DNA of 35,601 nucleotides from a virus: IMG/VR virus record IMGVR_UViG_3300005467_000029, positions 1-35,601 of that record. The stretch is one strand, 5' to 3'. Shown here one piece after another: positions 8,029-14,397 of the stretch. The notes beneath the pieces are model-generated. The model worked only from the letters and a program-made list of their open reading frames with translations. It had not been told where the DNA came from and did no database searches. Within the stretch, counting starts at the first letter, position 1; each line of letters begins with the position of its first letter. A program made the position numbers and the translations under genes.

Positions 8029-8912
8029 CAGGGGATCCTCCGAAATCTTTGCAAAACGTATTCGGCTTTCGCCCAGGCGTCGCCGTCAAATCCTGAGCCC
8101 GTCGTGCCATGGACGTTGCCGCTCGAATCCATTTGGACGGCGTCCTCACCGCGCACGCGCGCGATGGCCAGGCAGGTCCAGATCGCCCCCTGCTTGAGGT
8201 CCGACGGTAATGCCGAGATGCCGACCGGATTGATCGCAGAGACCGTGTGCGTGTTCGCGAAGATAGCGTGGAAGTGCGTGGCGTCATCGACCGATATAAC
8301 GGTGACCACTTCCGTGTTGGCGCCGTCATAAACCGTCAATTGGTTGCCGATCGCCCCCGCTGTCGTGGTGAGGCCGGTAGTCGTATCCACTGTTGCCTGC
8401 TGATTACCGATTGTCGAGATCGAGGCCTGCAGCAGCATGTTGGGCCAGCCATTGACGTAGACGCCTTTGATCAGCCCGGGCGTGTTGCGCAGCCAGGTCC
8501 AGTCTTGTGAGAAATCCGCCAGCCGATTGAGCCGGAAGTCCTCGCCATAGATGAGGACGTTGGCCGCAGTCAGCGAGTTGTAGGTGAGACCTGCACTGCC
8601 TACGGGCGTGGTCGCCCACTGCAGTGACGTCACCGACAGGATCGGGAAACGGTCCGTCTTGAACCATAACCAGCCATAGGTGTCGACCCAGGTCTTGACG
8701 GATCCGCTGCCGAGGCGCGCGACCTCGGTGTCGATGGTGGCGGTCGGATCCTGATCGAGGTAGCCGCGGACAATGCCGGATGCGCGATCGATCACATTCG
8801 CCTGCTCGATCGCTTCGATCGCCGACGTCGTTCCGAGCTCAGAAATGTCGGACCAGCTAAAACCGGTCGGCGATTCCTGCAGCTCGAGACCGGTGATCAG
8901 CCGCTGGGTCAT
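8028..8912 (-). CDS. Head-tail connector (adaptor, gp6-like) protein
   Basis: 294 residues. The ATG (8910-8912) directly follows the TAG of the upstream small gene. The N-terminal third is helical (SAIEAIEQANVIDRASGIVRGYL), as in gp6-like adaptors where helices pack against the portal. The central part is beta-rich with Thr/Ala (TTTGLTTTAGAIGNQLTVYDG), perhaps an inserted domain that makes the protein longer than the usual 100-200 residues. The end returns to an adaptor-like helix (WAKAEYVLQRFRRIP). Position between capsid-associated genes and the gp10-like gene supports a head-completion role. Confidence 0.65.
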   Translation of the reverse strand: MTQRLITGLELQESPTGFSWSDISELGTTSAIEAIEQANVIDRASGIVRGYLDQDPTATIDTEVARLGSGSVKTWVDTYGWLWFKTDRFPILSVTSLQWATTPVGSAGLTYNSLTAANVLIYGEDFRLNRLADFSQDWTWLRNTPGLIKGVYVNGWPNMLLQASISTIGNQQATVDTTTGLTTTAGAIGNQLTVYDGANTEVVTVISVDDATHFHAIFANTHTVSAINPVGISALPSDLKQGAIWTCLAIARVRGEDAVQMDSSGNVHGTTGSGFDGDAWAKAEYVLQRFRRIP

Positions 8913-9125
8913 CTACTCGACCTTCGCCTTGGCCTTTCCGCCGGAAACTGGCTTCTCCCATCGCAGGGTCTCGAGGTTGAAGACCTGGCCAGCTGGCTTG
9001 AGCGGGGTCAGTAGCGGGTTGTGGAGCTCGATAGGCGACTCGAACTCCGCGCCCGGCTCGACCAGCTCGACGTTGGCGTCGGGGATCGACCGTGGCGTGT
9101 CGTAGTCGTTGCGATAGCGAGGCAC
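8913..9125 (-). CDS. Small conserved-position structural-region protein, unknown function
   Basis: 70 residues with a GTG start (9123-9125); the reading frame ends TAG immediately before the adaptor ATG. The sequence is Pro/Glu-rich (NVELVEPGAEFESPIEL) with a lysine-rich end (GGKAKAKVE). Nothing diagnostic. Similar short proteins between capsid and adaptor genes are common in siphoviruses. No function is claimed. Confidence 0.6.
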   Translation of the reverse strand: MPRYRNDYDTPRSIPDANVELVEPGAEFESPIELHNPLLTPLKPAGQVFNLETLRWEKPVSGGKAKAKVE

Positions 9126-9134
9126 GCCCGCTGA

Positions 9135-9491
9135 CTAAGCCTCGGCCGCGGGGTTCTGTGCTTTCTTCGCGGTGCGCTTCGCCGGCTTGCGCGAGGCCTT
9201 CTTCGTCTCCGCCTGCTTGGAGGCCTCCGGATCAGTCGCGGGCTCGGAAGCGGGCTTGCCGCTGTCGTCATCCGCGGTCCCGGCTGACTCGAAGCCATGC
9301 TGGCCGACCAGCCGGTCGTGCTCGTCCTGCGTGACCTCGAAGAGTCCGTTCTTGTTGGCCTTCAGCGTTTTGCCGTCGAAACCGATTTGTGTCGCGCTGT
9401 GGGGCGCGAGCTCGGTTCTGATGACCGCGCCTTGGCTGTCCCGCACGTATTGCTCCGGGCGGGGCGCGCGGACGAAGTGTCTTTTGCTCAT
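9135..9491 (-). CDS. Capsid-region protein with lysine/alanine-rich C-terminal tail
   Basis: 118 residues. I chose the ATG at 9489-9491 because it overlaps the zinc-ribbon stop (ATGA) and has GGAGG about 11 bases upstream; the frame is open further up, but only across the upstream gene. The first 70 residues look folded (VRAPRPEQYVRDSQGAV, then TKNGL-type turn and DEHDRLVGQHGFES). The rest is low complexity: acidic DDDSGKP, then repeated K-K-A/K-P-A-K steps resembling a histone H1 tail. A disordered basic tail suggests contact with DNA or capsid interior (inference). No family recognised. Confidence 0.6.
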   Translation of the reverse strand: MSKRHFVRAPRPEQYVRDSQGAVIRTELAPHSATQIGFDGKTLKANKNGLFEVTQDEHDRLVGQHGFESAGTADDDSGKPASEPATDPEASKQAETKKASRKPAKRTAKKAQNPAAEA

Positions 9492-9787
9492 TGGACGAAA
9501 ACCTCCGTTGATGAGATGTCTGCACCACATACAGGACAGGTGTCGTTATCTGCGAAGTTGAGGCGGCCGCACGAGCAGCTCTTCAAGGCCTGCGGTGGGC
9601 GAAACAGGCTGATCGCCTTTGAGGGCAGCACACGGAGGCCTGCGGCGGCCAATGCGTGGGCATAGCCAGGGTTGTCGTCGATCACGACCGCCCCCCCTCG
9701 CTCCTTCGGTTCATAGACCCTGCTGCGATCTGGCGTGTCCAGGCCGTTGCAGCCAGGCGGGAGTTCGAGGCGGACTGGTTGTGACAT
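9488..9787 (-). CDS. Zinc-ribbon protein downstream of the major capsid gene
   Basis: 99 residues with AGGAG ahead of the ATG (9785-9787). The N-terminus (MSQPVRLELPPGCNG, ERGGAVVIDDNPGYAHAL) is followed by a C-terminal zinc ribbon with C-x-C-x(9)-C-x2-C spacing (SCSCGRLNFADNDTCPVCG). Similar small proteins with a D-D/N-P-G-Y-A motif are frequent next to phage capsid genes; their role is unknown. It is the first gene after the capsid terminator hairpin, so its expression probably depends on read-through. Confidence 0.65.
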   Translation of the reverse strand: MSQPVRLELPPGCNGLDTPDRSRVYEPKERGGAVVIDDNPGYAHALAAAGLRVLPSKAISLFRPPQALKSCSCGRLNFADNDTCPVCGADISSTEVFVQ

Positions 9788-9809
9788 CAGACTCCTTTTT
9801 GGAAAGAGA

Positions 9810-9836
9810 GGAGGCGGCCCCCGATGAGCCGCCTCC
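9810..9836 (-). terminator. Intrinsic terminator-like hairpin after the major capsid gene
   Basis: In the RNA a perfect 9-bp stem GGAGGCGGC / GCCGCCTCC with a 9-base loop lies 14 bases after the capsid stop, followed by the pyrimidine-rich run TCTCTTTCC. The T tract is short, so termination may be partial. That would raise capsid mRNA relative to the connector and tail genes downstream. Confidence 0.65.
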
Positions 9837-9850
9837 GGAGAAGCTGCGAG

Positions 9851-11488
9851 CTACTGGATGGTCGTGCCAGCGCCGTAGGAGTTCTTGATCCTGCGGATCC
9901 AGGCATTGCCGGCCGGGTAGTACCCGATCAGCGCGCCATACGCGATGACCGAGTTGCGGTAGTTGACATCGATGACCGGCCAGTCGATGCCCAGGTAGTC
10001 TTGGACCAGCATCATTTCCCAGACGTTGGGAATGTTGCTATTCGGGAACGGAAGAGTGCGGCTCAAGAGGGCGAGGCTGCCCGCCTTGAACCACGGCTCG
10101 ACGTTGAGCGGCATGATCAGGTTGTTGGCGGGGTTGAGGATGCCGCTGACGGTCAGGCCGAGCGTCTCGCCGACGGTCGTGTTCGCGTTGTCGAGGACGA
10201 CGCGGTAGCCGGAGGCGTTGGTGCCGTTGTTGAGGACCTGGTCCTTGATGCGCTGGCGGATGCGCGCCGTGGTCCAGGCCTCCTGGAGGAAGACCTTGAA
10301 GTTGTCGAAGCGGTCGACGCAGGCGTTGTCGATGTCGGCCAGCGACAGATCGGTGTCGAGAGCCTTGTTGTAGAAGCTCGAGTCGGCGTCCAGGGTACGG
10401 AACACACCCAGGAAGTCGTTTGCGCTATTGGTCGTGTCCACGGTGGGAACCGTCGCGCCCGTGGTGGGCAGCGCGCCGGCGAGCTCGAAGAGCTTGTAGC
10501 CGGTCGTGCCCGCGAAGAAGCGCGAGCCATCACCAGGGTCGGCGGCCCCGGTCGAGACATAGATGTTGAAGGCCTCCGCCTGGCCGTTCGTGGTCGCCGG
10601 CGTGATGGTGACCAGCACGTCCTGGGCGCCGGAGGGCGCCGCCGACTGTGCCGCCGAGCCTGCGGACTCGCCGATCATGGTCACCTGGGTGGCCTTGACG
10701 AAGACGTTGGTCGTGACGCCGGTCAGGGCCGCGAAGCCCGTCGACGGCGTCTGCGCGGCCACCGCGATGGTGGGCGCACCGAGGGCCGCCGTGCGGCCGG
10801 ACCACAGCATGCGGTCCTCGCCCATCATCATCGCCTGCAGGGTGCTGAGCGCGGCCAGCTCGCGCAGGTCCTGGAAGCCGCGGGCTGCGAACTGAGCGAT
10901 CATCGACGCGCTGGAGCCGAGACCCAGGGCCGCGAAGTTGGTCGTGGCGTCGGCTGCCGCGTAGACGATTTCCGGAGGCAGGTTCAGCGTGACGCCGTTC
11001 TGCGTCAGCTGAGGCAGCTCCGCCATGGAGATGCGAAGGTTGCCCACGCCTCCCTGGCCGGAGTTCGAGATGCCCTGGATGACCTTGTAGTGCACGGCGG
11101 TGCCGATACCGTCGGTCCGAGGCATCGAGTTGCGAAACGGCGAGAGGACGGGGAACGTCTTCTTGGCGGGGACCTGGAGGTAGTACATCGCCAAGCTCGT
11201 CGACAGCGGCGAGGTCAGCGTGATCTCCTTGCCCATGTCCGCCAGGACTTTCTGGATGGCGATCAGGTCTGAGGCGATCCCAGACGATCCCATCAGCGCT
11301 CCGACCAGCGGCCGGAGGGGCGGGGCGATCGTCTTTTCGACGTCCGCCATCGGGGTTTTGAAGGCTGAGCGGTAGGCCTCTTCGGCCTCGACGAGGAGGG
11401 TGGCCTTTTCGACGTGCTCACCGAAGACTCGGGAGGCGTCGTCCAGCACGCCGACCTTCGCCAGCTCAGCGCCGAGCGGGGTTCTCAT
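9851..11488 (-). CDS. Major capsid protein (HK97-fold)
   Basis: 545 residues, ATG at 11486-11488 preceded by AAGGAG. The helical N-terminal 90 residues (about 1-75, EKATLLVEAEEAYRSAF) resemble a delta or scaffold-like segment; beyond that comes a long Ala/Thr/Gly-rich beta region (about 245-360) that may be an inserted surface domain, then a C-terminal capsid-like part with VFLQEAWTTARIRQRIK and YPAGNAWIRRIKNSYG. Being upstream of the terminator, downstream of the protease-scaffold gene, and the largest head gene apart from the portal supports the call. The family is typically 300-400 residues, so this is a long version. Confidence comes mainly from order and composition. Confidence 0.8.
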   Translation of the reverse strand: MRTPLGAELAKVGVLDDASRVFGEHVEKATLLVEAEEAYRSAFKTPMADVEKTIAPPLRPLVGALMGSSGIASDLIAIQKVLADMGKEITLTSPLSTSLAMYYLQVPAKKTFPVLSPFRNSMPRTDGIGTAVHYKVIQGISNSGQGGVGNLRISMAELPQLTQNGVTLNLPPEIVYAAADATTNFAALGLGSSASMIAQFAARGFQDLRELAALSTLQAMMMGEDRMLWSGRTAALGAPTIAVAAQTPSTGFAALTGVTTNVFVKATQVTMIGESAGSAAQSAAPSGAQDVLVTITPATTNGQAEAFNIYVSTGAADPGDGSRFFAGTTGYKLFELAGALPTTGATVPTVDTTNSANDFLGVFRTLDADSSFYNKALDTDLSLADIDNACVDRFDNFKVFLQEAWTTARIRQRIKDQVLNNGTNASGYRVVLDNANTTVGETLGLTVSGILNPANNLIMPLNVEPWFKAGSLALLSRTLPFPNSNIPNVWEMMLVQDYLGIDWPVIDVNYRNSVIAYGALIGYYPAGNAWIRRIKNSYGAGTTIQ

Positions 11489-11527
11489 GGTGGTATGCGT
11501 CTCTCCTTCTTGGGATGTGGGGTGTGA

Positions 11528-12913
11528 CTATTCGGCGATGCCGTGCTTGGTCTTGAGCTTCGCCAGGACGCGGCGCGCCGACTGCGAGACCGCGACGTCG
11601 TCGCTCTTGGTCATCTCGGCGTACTTGTTCATCTCGGCGAGCACCTCGATGGGCACATCGCTGGGATCGACCACCGAATTGACCGGATGCGACTTCTCGA
11701 TCGCGCGCAGGCCTGCCGCTTCCGGATTGATGACCGGACCGCCGGGCTGAGCACGCTTGCCGAGCGTCTCGACCGTCTTCTCGAGCTCCTTGGCGGCGAA
11801 TGCGTCGCTGAGCACCTCTTTGAGCACCTGGGTGTGCTCCTTCAGGAGCTCTGGCAGCATTGCCTTGAGCTTGTCAGGGACGATGACGGACTTGACCTCA
11901 TCCTCGGTTACGAACTTCGTCTCGGGAACGACGACGGCGGGCTTGACGGGTTCGACGAGTTCGCTGATGACGGGCCTGCCCGAGAGCTTCTCGCCATCGG
12001 GCTCAGCCACTTTGGGTTCATCGGGGATGGCGATCTTTGCCTTGTGATCCTCGGCGGCCTTCTTCAGTGCCTCGCTGACGCTCTTGTAGAGGCCACGGCG
12101 CATCGCCTTGTCAGTGAGGGCCGCCATCTCAACGACCATCGTTGAGTATGCCTCGTCCGCCTCAGACCAGATGAAGCCATCGAGCGCCTGTAGCGCATCG
12201 ATGAGGTAGCGGAGTTGATACGTATTGCCGGACTCGGCCTCGCCCGCCTCTTGAGCGATGAGCTGGCGGATGGCGGCGCGAGCCGCTTCGAGAGGGGCGT
12301 TGTGAATCGCCTCGTCGCCGGTCAGTGCCTTTTCGGTTTCGGCGACGGACTCGGACGTCTTCTCTTCATCAGGCTCAGCGACTTTGTCGGTATCGGTCTC
12401 GCTGAACTCACCGAGCTCCTCGCCGACCTCGATCGCTGAGTCCGCTGCCTTTGCGACTGTGAGCACCGAATCGGGATTCGCCGGCCGGTCCGCGAGCGAG
12501 ATCTCTACCCACGAGCCTCCGACGATGCGGCCGTTCGGGGCCTGAGCGTCCTTGATGACCTTGATGGGGTTGCCCGGGACGCTCTTCGCGCCGAACGAGA
12601 AGCCGGTGTAGATCTTCTCGTCGAGCTTTGCGATGGCGACCGGATCCACCACCTTGGCCGTGAGGCTGATGGTCTTGTTCGGATCGTCAAGCTGGAGGTC
12701 CAGACCCTTTCCGACGGCATTCCGTGAATGCTGCTCGCGGACGTTTGCGATGTCGAACCACGCCTGAGCTTCCTTCTTCGCCCAGCCGTAGTCGGCGATC
12801 TGACCATCCAGGTCGAGCCGCTCGGTCGAGACCGTGCCGGTGACCAGGCGGTGCCCCTCCGGGGTCTTGTCGACCTTGACGATGGGGAGAAAGAAGCTGG
12901 CGATTTTGGACAT
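11528..12913 (-). CDS. Prohead protease fused to scaffold (XkdF/U35-like)
   Basis: 461 residues; ATG at 12911-12913 with AGGAGG upstream. Residues 1-150 are a herpes/HK97-type serine protease: TGTVSTERLDLDGQI, QHS with catalytic His62, TGFSFGAK with catalytic Ser106, and WVEISLADRPANP, the signature end of XkdF-like domains. The remaining 300 residues are helical, Glu/Lys/Ala-rich, with conspicuous A-E-P-D-E repeats (160-190 and 305-320) and a final helix MTKSDDVAVSQSARRVLAKLK. This is the layout of a fused scaffold. The protease would release itself and cleave scaffold and capsid precursor during head maturation. It lies immediately upstream of the capsid gene. Confidence 0.85.
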   Translation of the reverse strand: MSKIASFFLPIVKVDKTPEGHRLVTGTVSTERLDLDGQIADYGWAKKEAQAWFDIANVREQHSRNAVGKGLDLQLDDPNKTISLTAKVVDPVAIAKLDEKIYTGFSFGAKSVPGNPIKVIKDAQAPNGRIVGGSWVEISLADRPANPDSVLTVAKAADSAIEVGEELGEFSETDTDKVAEPDEEKTSESVAETEKALTGDEAIHNAPLEAARAAIRQLIAQEAGEAESGNTYQLRYLIDALQALDGFIWSEADEAYSTMVVEMAALTDKAMRRGLYKSVSEALKKAAEDHKAKIAIPDEPKVAEPDGEKLSGRPVISELVEPVKPAVVVPETKFVTEDEVKSVIVPDKLKAMLPELLKEHTQVLKEVLSDAFAAKELEKTVETLGKRAQPGGPVINPEAAGLRAIEKSHPVNSVVDPSDVPIEVLAEMNKYAEMTKSDDVAVSQSARRVLAKLKTKHGIAE

Positions 12914-12960
12914 CAGAGAGGCCTCCTGTGTTGGAGTGAATTACTGGATCGAGGCTTGGA

Positions 12961-13674
12961 TTACGGACGTTCCCAGTAGCCGATCTCGACCTCCCACGAC
13001 GGCGCGGTCGTGGCGTTCGCGATGTTCCACTGGTAGAGCAGGAACGAATGGCCGGGGGCGATGATGATCGGCCCGCAGGGAGCGGGATAGATCGCGGTCG
13101 CGGCGCCGTTGGTCGCGCCGGCAGGCGTGTCCATGTTCTCGGCCTTAATGAAGACCTCATCGCCGACGACCCAGCAGGGCGCGGCCTGCGTCTTGATGAT
13201 GTCGCGGCCGAGCAGGCGAACGTTGGCACTCGCCGCAGCAGCCGTCAGCGCTCCGAACTGGATCGTCGCCTGCGAGTTGTTGGCCACGCCGGTGTTCACG
13301 TTGTTGCCGGTCAGCTGGGAGCCGCCGGACGAGTAACGGAGGATCGTGTCGAGGGCAATCCCCATATGCGCCTGCGTCGACGTCGCACCCGCGACCGTGT
13401 TCATCAGCTTGATGTAATCGAGGTAGACCTTCACGGTGCTCGCGGCTGGGTTCTGGATGATCAGCAGCGGCGTCGTCGCAACGAAGGCGGTCACGATGCC
13501 AGCTGCGATGCCCGTGCCGAACGTGGGATTGGTCGCCCGGTAATACTGCCCAAGCGAGGCGCGGCCATACCTCGGACTCTCGAGGAAACCGCCCGAGGCT
13601 ACCAGCGTGTTGCGGACCTCGTCGAGGACGGATCCTCCGCTGAACACAGAGATCAGGTCTTTCAGTGTGGCCAC
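12961..13674 (-). CDS. Head structural protein, possible decoration or capsid-associated protein
   Basis: 237 residues, GTG start (13672-13674) with AGGAGG 12 bases upstream. After a short N-terminal helix (LKDLISVFSGGSVLDEV) the chain is dominated by strands and small residues: LLIIQNPAASTVKVYLDYIKL, PGHSFLLYQWNIANA, WEVEIGYWERP. I do not recognise a named family, though proteins of this kind occur beside capsid protease genes in metagenomic phages. Beta-rich, Cys-poor content and location between portal and protease genes suggest a virion surface component. Function unproven. Confidence 0.6.
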   Translation of the reverse strand: MATLKDLISVFSGGSVLDEVRNTLVASGGFLESPRYGRASLGQYYRATNPTFGTGIAAGIVTAFVATTPLLIIQNPAASTVKVYLDYIKLMNTVAGATSTQAHMGIALDTILRYSSGGSQLTGNNVNTGVANNSQATIQFGALTAAAASANVRLLGRDIIKTQAAPCWVVGDEVFIKAENMDTPAGATNGAATAIYPAPCGPIIIAPGHSFLLYQWNIANATTAPSWEVEIGYWERP

Positions 13675-13704
13675 GGGGTGAGCCCTCCTGGTGGAAGTTC
13701 TGGA

Positions 13705-13968
13705 CTAGGCCGCGAGCTGCAGCGCGATGTATTCGTCCTGCGTGATGACGCCACTCGCCAATAGCGCAAGGAGCCGGAAGTCGCGGACCTCACCTGCCAG
13801 ATCGATCACAGCAGGCTTCGCAGCGACCGGGATCTGCTCTGGCGGTTGCGGCTTGTGCCGGACCCGGATGTATGTAATGTCGGTCCGGCGGATGATCTTG
13901 AGGACGCCCGAGCCCTGGATGTTGCTGTCAAGGGCCGCGACATCAGCCGCCGAGTTCTTCGCTGCCAT
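13705..13968 (-). CDS. Small head-region protein with SHOCT-like C-terminus
   Basis: 87 residues; ATG 13966-13968, three bases after the stop of the upstream gene. N-terminal half has strands (SGVLKIIRRTDITYIRVRHK). The end, DFRLLALLASGVITQDEYIAL, resembles the short C-terminal SHOCT pattern (L-x2-L-x3-G-x-I-T-x-x-E-Y/F), a helix pair seen at the ends of many oligomeric proteins. No other motif. Role unknown, likely structural given the context. Confidence 0.55.
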   Translation of the reverse strand: MAAKNSAADVAALDSNIQGSGVLKIIRRTDITYIRVRHKPQPPEQIPVAAKPAVIDLAGEVRDFRLLALLASGVITQDEYIALQLAA

Positions 13969-13971
13969 GGC

Positions 13972-14394
13972 CTATTGCATCGTGGTGGTGAGTTGGTCGA
14001 TGTTGAAGGAAAACGTGTCGCCGGCGACGATATTCTGGACCGGGCTCAGCTGGCCGAAGCCAAGGAAGTTGCCGCCCGACGCCGCGTCGTAAAGGACCAC
14101 GTAGGTGACATTTCCCCAGCCGACGCCGGTCGCTTGCGCGAAGGCCACCGCGAGTACGTTCGACTGCCGCTCGCCGGTGGGTGGCTGTCCTGGCGTCGTG
14201 TGCCAGTGAGATGTGTCGTTGGTGACCGCGACCCGCCCATATCCATTCGCCGCTGAGGGCTCGGTGACATTGGTGCCGTCCGGGTTCGGCGTCGTCGTCG
14301 ACAAGCCGACGAAGATAGTCGCCGGGGGGGTGAACGCGGTGTTTCCGAAGATCAGCTGGTTCAGTTTGTTGAGCAGATAGTTAGAGAAGGCCAC
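13972..14394 (-). CDS. Phage structural protein with head-fibre/decoration-type fold
   Basis: 140 residues, GTG start at 14392-14394, three bases after the portal TAG. The opening MAFSNYLLNKLNQLIFGNTA followed by PATIFVGLSTTTPN and, later, NGYGRVAVTND and VTYVVLYDAASGGNFLGFGQL is a pattern I recognise from a widespread family of short phage structural proteins found beside head genes. The C-terminus ends in beta strands (GDTFSFNIDQL). Its precise location in the virion is not settled, and decoration or fibre function is inferred. Confidence 0.65.
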   Translation of the reverse strand: MAFSNYLLNKLNQLIFGNTAFTPPATIFVGLSTTTPNPDGTNVTEPSAANGYGRVAVTNDTSHWHTTPGQPPTGERQSNVLAVAFAQATGVGWGNVTYVVLYDAASGGNFLGFGQLSPVQNIVAGDTFSFNIDQLTTTMQ

Positions 14395-14397
14395 GGC

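Noticed and set aside
9824-11272. A 482-codon plus-strand open frame
   Set aside because: It lies antisense to the major capsid gene and is low-complexity Arg/Asp/Val/Gly sequence. Long antisense frames arise often at this G+C.
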